DNA from: Ascaphus truei
Taxonomy: Eukaryota > Chordata > Amphibia > Anura > Ascaphidae
DNA: 64,000 nt
Assembly (NCBI GenBank): GCA_036426205.1
Contig: CM071573.1
Coordinates: 43,884,643 to 43,948,642, forward strand
Reading direction: 5' to 3'
Below the pieces are notes generated by a model, which saw only the letters and a program-made list of their open reading frames with translations, was not told the DNA's origin and did not search any database. The position numbers were made by a program, and so were the translations under genes. Position 1 is the stretch's first letter. Each line of letters starts with the position of its first letter. Below, in pieces: positions 23,451-34,799 of this stretch.

Positions 23451-25658
23451 TATGTGCTTTGTGTGATGTTTTGAGAGCTGAACACAATCTTGTAAACCCA
23501 TGTCCCAGAGAGCTTATAACATAATTGGTAGTGAGGAAAGAATACAAGGGTATATGGTCATTATTTGGGCTGTTTAGTTGTAAATGTTTATAAGTGGCTG
23601 GTGTTATCCAATCCATTTTACTTGTACGCAGTTGGTTCCACTATCAGCAAATGGTTTAATTAGAAGAGGATGCAGGAGCATAATAAAGATAAATGAATGA
23701 ATGTTGCACCCAGCAAGGGAGGAAAGTGCTTCAGATTTCTGTGCTGTGAAAATTCCAATTGACTGAAGCACATGAACCACTACTCAAACCCTAAGGTTAC
23801 CAGTTGAACAGATTGTACCAGCAGGACAGGCGTGCCATTCAAATAACACAGCAAATAAATCCGCAACACTTCACCCGCAATCTGATGGATCGTTCTCAAT
23901 ACTTAAGGGCAATATAATGGAAGGCTTGAGTAATTACCTTTCCACTGTCCACGTATTGCTCAAGAAGCCAATTAGTTTGTGTTAATGGTTAGAACGAGCC
24001 TTCAGAGCACAGTCAAAAAGTATTATTTCCTGTGCGACAGCGCGTACGTGAACGTCCCACATGCAGTGGCAATCAAGCGTTAGTGTCCAGGACAATATCA
24101 GTGGCCTGGGACTTGACTGCAGGTGATTTGGTCACCCATTGTATAAAGCAAAGGCTGAGAACCCAGAGACTCGAAAGGAAAGGAGACAAAGCAAAAGGAA
24201 GACAAACTGTTATCAAAATGGCCATTTGTTGTTGCACATTTTTATAAAAAGTACGCAGACAGCCACTGTGCACAGTTAGTGTTTATCAGCAAGAAGGGTT
24301 TTAAGATGGAGGAATGGATAGTTGCACTAAAGTATTTAAGATTATACCAATTTACTTTGCATTACACTGGCCCCCATTTCACCCCAGAATCCCTCTGTGC
24401 CTTCCACCTCTTACCCATCATTTTGGTTAATATAGTGAAATCCTCAAAGGGTGGAAAGTACTTATGGCTAGGGTTCTCCACTCCAATCCTCAAGGCCCCA
24501 AACAGGTCAGGTTTTCATGATTTCTCTGCTTCAGCACAGGTAGTGCAGTTGAAGACTGAGCCATTGATTGAGTCACCTGTGGAGAAAGAAAGAATCCCTA
24601 TATTGTGGCACTTCGAGAGAAATCACCCTAATTAAAACTTTATCTTTATTAGATAATTTAAAAATAAAACTGTTTGGAGAAACCACAAATGCAGGACAAA
24701 AAAACTAAATTAAAAGAATGGAGAGGTGTGGTGAAAGTACTAATATAGCAGTATTTTATATATACCTTCTTACTAGTCTTAATTTAACACTTTAATTGTG
24801 TATGGATAACCTATCTGTATTCTGAGTGAGTAGGTGTAGCTAAGATAATATTATATCTCAGATCCCTTATAACCAATCGTGTAAAAGATGTAGATTGGAT
24901 AGGATATATTACACACAATCTCAGTGGAACATGTCACTGGTAGAGAGGTATTGGTTTAACTGTAAGGCTGAGCTTGGCTAAATAAAGTTGGTTGCTGATG
25001 TAGAGTAACCATACATATAGCCCTGGCTGCCTAATGGTATCAGTATATCCAACCTCTAACAGGTGATTCTGGCCATTCTCCCTCCACTGCAGAGGTTAAT
25101 GAGAATTTTCAGAAGTAGTGTTAGGACCTGCATACTGGTCATGCCGTGAGGTGGCTGCAGGCTTATAATGCTTTGGCCAAAGGGTTTAACTAAATTACCC
25201 TTACTCATGAGAATACTAACATTGAAGTATTTAACTATGTATTTTGTCACATTGGATGTAGCATTGAGTATTTTTGTCTTTTGTTGTAAAAAATAATCAC
25301 CTATTGGAACCTGGATTACTATGAGAGTTCTTTTTATATCAAATGAAAGTATACAGAGCATGCTACATTTCACAGGTCTTTCCTATATCTGTACACATAA
25401 GGAAGAGATCTGCGAGAGTTGAAAAACGTTGTACACTATAAGCTGATCCACTTAAAAGGCATCATATCTACAACAAATCTACACGGGAAAGGAAAGTACT
25501 AAAATATGCGGTAGGAAATGGTATGGAGTGATGAACAACGCACTGTGTTCCACTGCATTCCAAAAATTGGAAAAAACTGATGGATGCTGGATCGTTAGAA
25601 AATAACTTTATTCCGAACTAGTACAACATAGAACAAAACAGGACTCCTGAGAAGAACC
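23451..25658. other. Long non-coding interval
   Basis: About 24468-24586 is a partial family H MITE (ccaaacaggtcaggttttca and a matching half arm). About 25555-25660 resembles PLE-type terminal sequence and leads into a hammerhead-like motif. The rest is AT-rich with no gene I can support. Confidence 0.45.
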
Positions 25659-25696
25659 TCTGACGCGTTTCGTGTATGCATGCGCTTTGTCAAAGA
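25659..25696 (-). other. Hammerhead-ribozyme-like relic, minus strand
   Basis: On the minus strand: TCT, TTGACAA, a decayed hairpin GCGCATGCATACAC, GAA, the palindrome ACGCGT, C, then AGA pairing with TCT. Mismatches in the hairpin are of the type left by CpG decay. The layout agrees with the motif at 51981-52019. Confidence 0.5.
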
Positions 25697-26160
25697 CAAA
25701 GTTCAACTTCAGCGCAGTACCACAGGCTCAAAGGTAAGAGGTGTGTGTGTATGCGTGAGCACATGCAAGGGGGGAGAGGGGGACGGGGGGGATTGTTGGG
25801 GTTCCTCCGAATTTCACAATCTAATTCTAGGGTTCCTTAACCAAAAAAAGGTTGAAAACCACTGCCCTTGAGGCTCATGAGGTGTCTCCAAGACGTTCGC
25901 TACAAATAATATGTAATGGCGGATCCCAGGCATTATAAGAGGTTCCTGAGGGACTGCACAATTAATATGGCCCTAAAATGCACCTGAGTGTGGGAGGTAT
26001 AGCTGCCAATTGCAGGAGAAGCTTCCAAAGTTGCTCCCCACAATGCTTTGCATCCACAATGGCCAGGCATGTGACAGTTATACACCCCCTCTGCCCCCCG
26101 CCCCTCCCTCCCACCCCCCGCATGCTGCCTGCACAAACTGAGGGGCAGTTTGGGGCTATA
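25697..26160. other. Non-coding interval
   Basis: Short G-rich and C-rich patches (25760-25800 and 26085-26120). No gene. Confidence 0.4.
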
Positions 26161-26562
26161 TTAAAGCAACAGAACACTCTGCACTAATCTTTTTTTGTTC
26201 TATGATTGAAGCAGGGGGGTCTCTTGAGCTGGACCCCATTAATGTCAGCTCCAGGGACCCTCTCCTTCCAGAGATACTTACCTGTGTAAGGAGGTGCTGA
26301 TATCTCTGCAGCCAGGGAATTTGTGTGCCTAATGAAATGGCGGTGTTTAAATGTCACGCGGCCTAATTGGAAGCGGTGATGTCATCCCTTGCAGCTTCCT
26401 ATTGGCCTGCGTGACCTGGACATTTAAACTCCACTCCTACAAAGTTACGTTTTCTGTAAGCAGGGGGTCCCCGGAGCTGAAATTAATGGGGTTCAGCTCC
26501 AGACCCCCTGCTTCAAACCTAGAACAAAAAACGTTGCAGTGCAAGGTGTTTTGCTGCTTTAA
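26161..26562. mobile_element. Palindromic MITE (family P) flanked by TTAA
   Basis: TTAA at 26161-26164 and 26559-26562. Ends AGCAACAGAACACTCTGCAC and GTGCAAGGTGTTTTGCTGCT are imperfect inverted repeats. Internal arms (gctggaccccattaatgtca against gaaattaatggggttcagc) identify the same family as 10113-10553, with different outer ends. Confidence 0.8.
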
Positions 26563-26732
26563 GTGTATGTTCCCTCCATAAACTCCGGACACTACACTGT
26601 CTGAGATCGGTCACACAGTTTTGTTAGCAATGGTCTAATGAGTAGGCAGTGCGATTTATTAATTAGGGGGTCGTGGAGCCTGTAGCAGGGTTTAAACAAT
26701 GTAAAAAAAGGTTGGGAAACCTCTGATATATA

Positions 26733-28554
26733 TGTAACGGGTATTCCCCCTACCCCAATCGCAGATAGAGTGCATGTGAGGGGGAACCTATATGTCACCA
26801 GGTGTGGTGCGTATACCTGCAGGTTCACAGGAGGTCTGAGCCTCCGCTGATGGGAACCTGGGGTGAATTATATATAAGAACAGTTTACTGTATAGGAAAC
26901 ATAACCATAACATCACATCACATGTCATCAACAGTACTTCAGTGTCACCCTGTAACACTACTCCCCATGGGTGATAACCCAACACCATATACCAAAGTCC
27001 CAAGTGTCCCCAGAGTCCCCCTCCCAACCACGTGTGAGACAGCGCTGCCCACTAGATGAGATGAGGTTGGTGCACTTGGTGTATGATGCAGATACCTGTC
27101 GGGTATGTCCACACCCGGACGCGCAGATGCGTGCTTGGAATCCCTTGCTTCAAGAGATGATCCAAGATGCCTCCGCCTTTTCCTCACCGGTGGGTGGCTC
27201 CTGCATGGAGTGATCCACCTTTAGACAGTCTCTGCCTCTGCTACAGCAGAGGATAATTCATCTTCCACAGCAGTGCCAGGATATACACGCTTCCTGGCTG
27301 AACCCCCACTTACCTAGGTTCTACAGGACCCTGTACCTATTCTAAGGGGAGTCCCTGTAGTAAACCACAAGCTGAGGTGAGTAGGACCTGGCTGGGGGCT
27401 AAGGGGAGACTTCTGGCCTAGTGCAGGAGGCTACTCCCTCCCTGCAGAAACACACCCTCCCCTCTCTGTGTCCCAGCTCCTACTAACTCATGTGCTTCCC
27501 AGTCTGCTTCCTGACTCTGCACACAACAATGTATCCTTCTCCAGCAGGAGAAGCTGCAAGCTCTATTGGCTGTCTAATGAAACACACCTCTATTATGGAC
27601 GCCTGTCTATGTGGCAGGCTCCATACAGTATAGTGGTGGTGTACAGACGATGATGTGTATAGGTGGGTGGGAAAAATATAAATAAATGGAAAACTTACAT
27701 GGCCTTGTGTAAGTTCTATCCCAACAAGGTGTCTTTAGAGTTGTACTCTAAAGAGTTGTACTTTAGAGTTGTACTCTAAAGACACCTTGTTGGGATAGAA
27801 CTTACACAAGGCCGTGTAAGTTTTCCATTTATTTATATTTTTCCCACCCACCTATACACATCATCGTCTGTACACCACCACTATATGGAGCCTGCCACAT
27901 AGACAGGCGTCTATAATAGAGGTGTGTTTCATTATATTGATTATTAGTGTATCGGGTATACCACTAACTGTGCTCCCCCATCTTCTTTTTGTATCACCTT
28001 GTTCATAAGGATCCTGGATAGATCCTGCTGGGGTTTGAGTCACAGGAGAACAACTCGAAAGATATTGCATCCAGGCTGTATTACCATTCTTTTTATTGAC
28101 ATATTTATATACGCTTCATAGAGATAGCGCCCGGGTATCTTTCCAAATCACTATTGGCTGTCTGGCTGCATGTGACCTGGGTGAAAGAGGCTGCTGGGAA
28201 TTGTAGTCTTTTATGGCCCTCTTTAACATTGGGGCCTCGTGCGTGAACTGTAATGGCCGCCGCTTCTCTCCACTGAGCATGCGCAATTCTGTAATGGCCT
28301 CCGCATCGCCCTAACTGCGCATGCCCGACTTCTAGGGGTCCCTGCACTACGGAGCGCCTCTTGTGCCAGTTCTCCCACACTAAAATGTCCGCCGCGTCGC
28401 GTCTGCACATGCGCGAGCCTCCGCGCCCGTGCGGACATAACAAAGATGGCGGCGCCCTGCCTCCGACGCGTTCGCCCCCGCAACTGCCTTCTCACTGGTG
28501 AAGGTAAGGGAGAGGGACCGGAATGACCGGGGAGCCAGAGGGGACCTGGCTACA
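26733..28554 (-). mobile_element. Solo LTR (B-type), minus strand, with nested insertion
   Basis: On the minus strand it starts TGTAGCCAGGTCC (from 28554) and ends GGGAATACCCGTTACA (at 26733). Flanked by TATA on both sides (26729-26732 and 28555-28558), a possible 4-bp duplication in an AT-rich context. The last 150 bp match the LTR at 32811-34217 closely (tctgcgattggg, accacacctggt, caggttcc). A 575-bp insertion at 27576-28150 interrupts it. Its 5' part (28200-28500) is CpG-rich and contains aagatggcggcgcc, a YY1-like motif. Confidence 0.75.
27576..28150. mobile_element. Fold-back insertion, 13-bp target duplication
   Basis: Perfect 13-bp repeats CTATTGGCTGTCT (27563-27575 and 28151-28163) flank a 575-bp insertion in the minus-strand LTR. 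Comparison with the LTR at 32811-34217 shows the uninterrupted state. 27576-27933 is a long inverted repeat starting aatgaaacacacc and ending ggtgtgtttcatt. The remaining 217 bp are single copy. Its architecture matches the fold-backs at 8812 and 22202, although I see no hammerhead-like core. Confidence 0.75.
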
Positions 28555-28570
28555 TATATGATAACCTTTA

Positions 28571-29395
28571 TGTAGCCATGCATAATAATGGACTGCAGAC
28601 ATCTTCCCTGTTGGCAGTAAGCCCTGGTAAGTACAGGCTTGCCAGCAGTAGTTATGGAGGTTTTCCCTCACACCCTGCTGAGGTGCCCTATGTATGGATG
28701 GGAGTGGCTGCATGCTCTGAGTCCCTGCATAGTGACATCAGAGATGTGCCTGCCCCCTGAGGTATATAAGGCACACCACTGTCAGTTAAAGAGTGGTTGT
28801 TGCTAAAGAGTTGGCTCCTGTAAAAGGGATTGCAGGACAGCTTTGTGACCCTAGTGCCGTAACTAAGGGCCAGAGTGAACCGATCAAGCCTGTCAAGGCC
28901 ACACTGTGTCCAGGGACCTGGCGCAGGGGTGATCACCCTACGGGGAGAGGGGATCCCACTCCGATTAGGAGGGCAGTACCTGGCAAAGGGACAGCACGGA
29001 GGAATGTGCGGCTTAAGCCGAGAGCTGCATCGGGCAGTCTACAACAATCAGATCATCAATAAAGATGCCCTTGTTAAAGATACCCCCACTGTGTGAGTGT
29101 GAGTTTACTCGACAGTGGCTGAGACCACCACAAAGGAGTTCCTCACCAGGACCATCTCCCTGCGGAAGCACAGATCCTGATGAGGTGGAGGCGCTGCACA
29201 TGATGTAAGTTGGACTCGCACCCACTACCTCAGCTACCTGTCCTGATGACATCCCCTAATACCATCAAGCGGGAGACTCAGGAGTCCTGTTACTTGCAGG
29301 TGCACCACCATACACGATCACGTAATGGGGACCGGTTAGACCACACAGGCCAATGTGAGATTGGGTGGGTCAGACAAGGGGGTCCACCCGTTACA
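28571..29395 (+). repeat. 5' LTR, A-type (825 bp)
   Basis: Starts TGTAGCCATGCATAATAATG and ends GGGTCCACCCGTTACA. A TATA-like gtatataagg lies near 28761 and an aataaag signal near 29057, an ordinary U3-R-U5 order. A TGGAGGCGCTGC motif at 29186-29197, followed by gtaagt, duplicates the true primer-binding-site-like motif downstream of the LTR. The solo LTR at 45340 is closely related and a 5' fragment is at 48562. Confidence 0.8.
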
Positions 29396-29397
29396 TT

Positions 29398-29415
29398 TGG
29401 AGGCGCTGCTGAGAT
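29398..29415 (+). promoter_or_regulatory. Primer binding site (tRNA-primed)
   Basis: TGGAGGCGCTGCTGAGAT begins three bases after the 5' LTR. It resembles the complement of a tRNA 3' end including CCA. From memory the nearest match is a threonine tRNA, which I have not verified. A related sequence occupies the same place in the minus-strand element at 44398-44420. Confidence 0.55.
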
Positions 29416-29933
29416 AGATCTGTTGACAGGACAGGCTTTTGCTAGGCACACACTAGGAAACAGGGAGAGTGTCTGCTGCCACTTTGTGCTGCGTGGGACG
29501 GAGCCAGGGGTAGTCGGGGAGCTGCTGGAGCTGCAGACCGCACAGACGCCTTGGGATCCTGCTAGGGTTTAGTAGGTCTGGAGAGGGGGGCTATTGCTGT
29601 TCTAGTCACCTTGAGGTAGCGCTAGTGGGGGACGCCTGAAGGGGTAAACTGGTAACTTAGGGCAGGAATTCTGGAAGGGTCCGCGCTAGGCTAGCCAACA
29701 GTAGGTAGACGCCCAAGTACTGCATGGAAGAGCCAGAGTACTCTAGTCTCCATTCCAGACCACTTACCACGAGAGGAGCACGGACTGGGAGGAAGGAGAA
29801 ACAGTAGACACTGAGAGAGTGAGCCTAGCCTGAGGTAGTGCAAACACGAGTCAGATCTACGTTAGGTACACAAGGTGTGCACAAGGCATTTTTATTGTAC
29901 TGATGTGGTAGCTGCCCCACAGAGCGGAGCTCC

Positions 29934-31734
29934 ATGTACAAGAATCTTATATTCAGCGATCGAGAGAGAACCGCAAGAATGGAGGATCTGCAAAGCGCAG
30001 AAGGCCCAGGATGGCGGACCGTGGAAGAAATCGCACCTGTTCTGTGCGAGTATGAGGAACAAGCTACAGAAGAGACTTTTGTGAGCCTGTTATGGAATGG
30101 CGTGAAAGCTGCGGCTGCGCCGTGTTTGGCCTGTTTATGCCCTTGGGAAAGTAACCCCGAGGACAGTGAGGACGACAGCATTGTGAGATGGGAGGAAAGA
30201 AATGGACTTGCTTATCATTCGATACACAAACAACCAAACGCTACCTCAAATGTGATGCAAAAAGACAATACGAACCAAGATGGCGGTTCCCGCGTTCCCG
30301 GGACACCGTGTGGGCCAGCTGCAGAAGATCTTGCAACTTGGCAGTTTGCTAATTGTTGGCCAGGATTGGCGCCAACGAGTAAACCCCAACCTGTTGGGGA
30401 AGTTGGCGCGAAAGCGGAGCCAGGCCCAGACGGGATTGCGCCGGAGCAGGGCGTTGCCGGATGTCCTGGTGGAGGAAGAGGTCTCGATTGGGGACCCAAC
30501 CCAAGATGGCGGCGAGGCACGTGTGTACATGGAGATGATTTCCGGTGACCAAAGCGGGGTCGACTGGGAAATGATCGCGCCCCTGCGGTCGAGCAGTGGA
30601 AGCCGGTCGCCTACGTCAAGGAGGAATGGGCGTTCGAGTCGGAGGGTGAAGAGTCCTTCCACTGGTGAAGAGGAGAGACTTTGTTGTGGAGCGGAGTCAG
30701 GTATTGCCAAGGAGCAGGTCGTAACCCTGCCAATGCCTACCGCCCGGTCCCGTCCCCACACCCCGTCCACTCCCAAAGTTAGCCCCAAGGCCCTAGATAA
30801 AGTTTCTGCCCGAGTTGTTTTTACGTTTGTGTCAACGTCTAGTTTAGGGATGTCAGGGGAGTCCCGGGGCCCTTCTGAGGAACGGACTGGAAGCCTGGAC
30901 TGGGGAACGACGTCCGATGATGGATCGGTGGGAGGTGGGAGGATTTCCCGACACGTGTCGGTGTCTGGTGAATGCCCTAGTGAGTTGAGGGTAACCATTG
31001 GGGATAAGTCACAGCGCCGGGGAATTGCTGCTCCCTTCAGGGTACTTCGGGGGTATCTTCTGGTGGGCGCGAGGAAGAGGAGGAACCCCTAGAATCTGGG
31101 CAGGAGGAGCTCAGAGAGACCAGATGGTGGGCGCCCCTTTTTGAGGGATATGTAGCGTGGCTTGACCGCACCTTCTTCATTCTAGAAAGGGATGGGGTGG
31201 TGGATCATTGGTGGGCTACTGGGGAGTTCGATGATGAAGCGTTCCTTACCGAATTGCGAATGAGGTGGGGTAAGATTAAGCGGGGTTATATTACCTAAGG
31301 GTCCCGTGGGGTTAGAGGATCCCGTGGAAACAGACGAGCCCCTGTCATGGGTGTTGCCGGGGAGAGCGGGATATGCTAGGTTGACCCAGGCATGCCGCGC
31401 TGAGCGAGCCATAGCAGCTAAATATAAGAGGTCTCTTGGGCTTGAGTACCCTTATGTCCCTGAACCTCTGATGAGGGAGATAGAAGACAACCGGGAAAGG
31501 TGGCTCCGGGCTGACATCGAATACTATATTGTTAACAAGGGGGGTACCATTACGGGAGATCAGGCCGAGCAGCGAGTTGCGCAGTTAATGCGGGTTTGGA
31601 AGATTGGGCGCAGTGTCTACATGCATAAAGTAGTATACTCTAATGAGCGAGGCCTGCCCCGGGAGTATAGCGTTACTGTGACCAATGCTGCGGGAAGGGA
31701 GGTGAAAAATCCTGACCCTAGACACTATTATTAA
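29934..31734 (+). pseudogene. Decayed ORF of an LTR retrotransposon, gag position
   Basis: Reading frames are pieced across this span. An open frame from 29934 (start MYKNLIFSDRERTARMEDLQ) stops at 30546. A Ser/Arg-rich frame is open from 30280 to 31092. The first frame re-opens near 31062 with many Trp and acidic residues and stops at 31299. A shift then leads to 31306-31734, whose product has LGLEYPYVPEPLMREIEDNR and VYMHKVVYSNERGLPREYSV. The last part looks most protein-like. I recognise no zinc knuckle, protease or RT motif. A structural gag-like role is inferred only from position after the primer binding site. At least two in-frame stops and one frameshift mark it as dead. Confidence 0.45.
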
Positions 31735-31907
31735 ATTGCGCAATAGAGTGTCTGTGGTTAGTCGGACGCTCCCTGCTGGTCAGTGAGCGTAACATTATAG
31801 CATTATTATGTGAATGTAAAGATGTTTGACATTATTTGTGTGTTCTTTTGCAGTGTTTCCTGGCGCAAGATACACCAAATTTAGGTCCCAGCCGGGACGG
31901 TGGGGAT

Positions 31908-31920
31908 TCACCAGGGGGAG
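31908..31920 (+). promoter_or_regulatory. Polypurine tract before the A-type 3' LTR
   Basis: TCACCAGGGGGAG, then TA, then TGTAGCC of the 3' LTR at 31923. The same 13-mer precedes the B-type LTR (32796-32808), again two bases before TGTAAG, and a near copy lies at 32509-32522 inside the ORF. This fits a plus-strand primer for reverse transcription. Confidence 0.65.
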
Positions 31921-31956
31921 TATGTAGCCATGCATAATAATGGACTGCAGACATCT

Positions 31957-32628
31957 ATCTCTCTACAAGAGTGCGGGACATTGGATGAAGAGGAACCCAT
32001 CGCAAGCCAGCGGAGTGGTGAGGAACCTCCTTACATCCCACCGGCTCCTGATCTGAGTGTGAGCCCGTGCGCTTCGACATCAGTGGTCCCAGGACTGGGA
32101 TCCAACGTTCCCGAGGTTCCAGCAAGTAGTTGGACTATCCCAGAAGTGCCGGGGACAGGTCCCGATACAGCCGAGGTGGGAACTGACAGCGTCCCCGAGG
32201 ACCTGCTGGCCACTGTGAAGCACCGCAGTGGTAAGGTATCTACACTTTACCCCCTGCCAGGTGACACAGAGACTGTGAGGAAAGAGACATTGTCCATTGC
32301 TCGCTTCCCAGTGGGAGCCTCGCAAGTGTGTAGGGACAAAGACTGTGTGGAGAAGGATTCAGGGAAAGCTGCCTCCTTTAAGCCCAAAAAGGAGCGCTCC
32401 ATTCACCATCTGGTGGAGCGCGGAAAAGGTCCCGACCTCCTGGCCTACCGCATCCATGCCGCGGATGGCCGGGTAAAGGCCTGGTTAAGAGACATTGTAC
32501 TTTTCCTTCCACCAGGGGGAGGAAGTAGTATGGAACCTGTGACTGTCACCCCAGAGCGTGCTCTACAGGAGATTTTTCTGGGGGAGGCTCACGGATGCAA
32601 AAGTGAGGTACCCCCACATGACAGATAG
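31957..32628 (+). pseudogene. Unrecognised ORF in the 3' part of the composite element
   Basis: An open frame runs through the A/B junction to a stop at 32626. The N-terminal part is Pro/Ser/acidic (IASQRSGEEPPYIPPAPD). The C-terminal part is more basic and structured-looking (HHLVERGKGPDLLAYRIHAA, then VKAWLRDIVLF). There is no start codon clearly its own, because the frame opens in LTR sequence at 31900. I do not recognise the family. It could be the 3' end of a longer coding region carried in from another element by recombination. Confidence 0.4.
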
Positions 32629-32810
32629 GGGCACCCCACAAATGGTCTCAGCAAGCAGCTAACACTCAGCTGGCCTTGGGTATTACTGTGTGTGATATGC
32701 CATGTATCAGTGATGTTGCAGTCAATATGTTACGTTGTACCGTTTATGCAATGCATTTTTATTGTGTAACTTTCTGTAATGTGACGCTGGTATTTTCACC
32801 AGGGGGAGAG

Positions 32811-34217
32811 TGTAAGGGGGTCACCCCCGGTTCCCCTGATCTTCCTTTGCCCCCTGCCTTACCCCTGTGGCAGTGGGGGAAGGGGACGGCGACTTCTCCC
32901 GGCAGGCACCGCCCTCTTGGTTGTGGCGCGAGCTTCGCCCATGCGCAGTAAAGATCGCGCACGTGGTCCCCATAGAAAAGAGCTGTACCAAGAACTACAA
33001 TTCCCAGCAGCCTCTGGGGACTGCACTTTCACCCTTGTCACAGGCAGCATTGAAGCCAATAGAGCTGGCAGATTCTCATGCTGCAGAGTTGCAACAATGT
33101 TGTGTGCAGACAGGGTTTTTGTCAGTTGGAGCTGGGGAGCTGAAGGGGAAGGAAGGGTGCAGGGAGCAAGTGCAGCTCCTGCATCGAGTAAGGTCCCCCA
33201 AATCCCAAGTAAGGCCCCAACTCCCCACCAGGTTAGTGGGTAAGTGCTGAGGGACGGCCCAAGATAGGGACGCTCCCCTTAGTGCGTGTGAGTGCTGTCT
33301 TGTCAGGGTCACGGCTGGCATTGCTGTGAGGCCTGACAAGAAGGCATAGTGTTAGCGTGCAGCACGTTTGCTGTACGCACCCCGGGGGTTGCAGTGCGTG
33401 GCTGCGAGTGCTAGTTCTTAGTTAGTCAGGACTGGGAAGAGTTAGGGGAGCGGAGCAGGCTATTAATCCCTGTAGGCCCCTAGGAGTTTCCCCCTAAGCC
33501 ATCAAGGTTGCTGTGCTGTAGGGACGGCCTATAGTACAGTATTGTCCCTGTAGTTATAAGAGTCAGTTAGGGACTCAGCGGGAGCTGCGCCTCCGTGCAG
33601 CGAGGTGGGCGCAGTTCATCGTTGCGGCTGCAGCAGTCTTCCGGGTGGTGGTTCCGGTGTTCTTCGGCCGCCGTATCCTTTGTGAAGCCAGTTGCTGATC
33701 CGAGCACAGGAGTGCTCGGGCAGGTACTTTATGTCAACAAGTGCACCAACGGGCCCTTAGCTTAATAGTGACTGCGCAGTCACCCATATCCTATCTCTCT
33801 ACAAGAGTGCGGGACATTGGGTGTGGATCCTATGGACACGGGGTGGGATCATCCTGTGTTGGGGAAGCGTCCTGTGAGACGCATTAGTTAGTGTCTCCTC
33901 CCGAGAGAGACACCCGTCATTCTGTGCATGTTTTATGGAGTGTTATGTTTCCTTAAGTAAACAGTATTGGTTATCATACTTAAGGTGTGTGAGTATTGTA
34001 TGTGTCCTGCGAGGAACAATTCCTGCTCTGCTAGGAACCGTCGCAGGTGGAGGCGCTGCACCGAGTACCGTGTTACTCTTAATATAATTGCCCCAGGTTC
34101 CCCGTGGCGGAAGCTCAGCCCTCCTGCGAGCCAACAGGTAAAGCACCACACCTGGTAACACCGTAGGTTCTCCGCACCCACATTGTATCTGCGATTGGGG
34201 GGGGAATACCCGTTACA
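32811..34217 (+). repeat. 3' LTR, B-type (1407 bp)
   Basis: Starts TGTAAGGGGGTCACCCCC after a polypurine tract and ends GGGAATACCCGTTACA. It contains actacaattcccagcag (about 32995-33011) and a TGGAGGCGCTGCA motif at 34048-34060. A relative in reverse orientation lies at 26733-28554. The word ctatctctctacaagagtgc (33791 on) recurs at 31955, at the point where the A-type 3' LTR is interrupted. Confidence 0.75.
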
Positions 34218-34221
34218 TTTA

Positions 34222-34799
34222 TATAAAAACAAGGCAAGCTATTTTACTTAGAATACCTAAACAAGTTCATTTTCACACAAAATGGTATGCTTCTGGGTTT
34301 TTTAAAGCACACATATCTGTCAGTTTACACATTCATGTGTCTGAGAAGAGCAGCATCTCTAAGGGAAGACGATTTATGGTGTAATTACCTTGGTATACTA
34401 CTGTACAATCTGCAACTAATGGAAAAGAGATTTACAGACTACACTTCACCTGTCACAGTATCTCTATTTACAGAATGTTATGAAACTGGGAAGAAATAGT
34501 GATTGCCATCACCGGAAGCCAGAACGACTTGTTAACCACAGGGAAATGCCGCTACTCTTGCACCGTGCCATAAACTATTACTTTCCATCTCGCTGTTTCT
34601 CCGTGAATTTATACTGCTGCTCCATGTACACTCATGCATCATCCTAACTTGCAATCTATCTCTATATACTGCTTACGTTCGGCAAGTCAGGGCTCCCTCA
34701 CACTGGCGGTGACAATTGTAGTTTCCCTTGTATGAGTGCTCTTTACCCTTTGTGTTTTATACTGTGAAGCAGTGTGTTACTCTGTGTAACGCTCAAAAA
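34222..34799. other. Non-coding interval
   Basis: No gene or repeat recognised. Confidence 0.4.

Larger units (their letters stand above)
28571..34217 (+). mobile_element. Composite LTR retrotransposon with unlike LTRs
   Basis: The outer ends TGTAGCC (28571) and CCCGTTACA (34217) are flanked by TTTA (28567-28570 and 34218-34221), a 4-bp target duplication. The 5' LTR is A-type (28571-29395). The internal region has a primer-binding-site-like motif, decayed ORFs and a polypurine tract at 31908-31920. A 3' LTR then begins as A-type (31923-31956) but switches to other sequence, which contains a second polypurine tract and a complete B-type LTR (32811-34217). No reverse transcriptase, integrase or protease motif was seen, so it appears non-autonomous. 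Confidence 0.7.
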
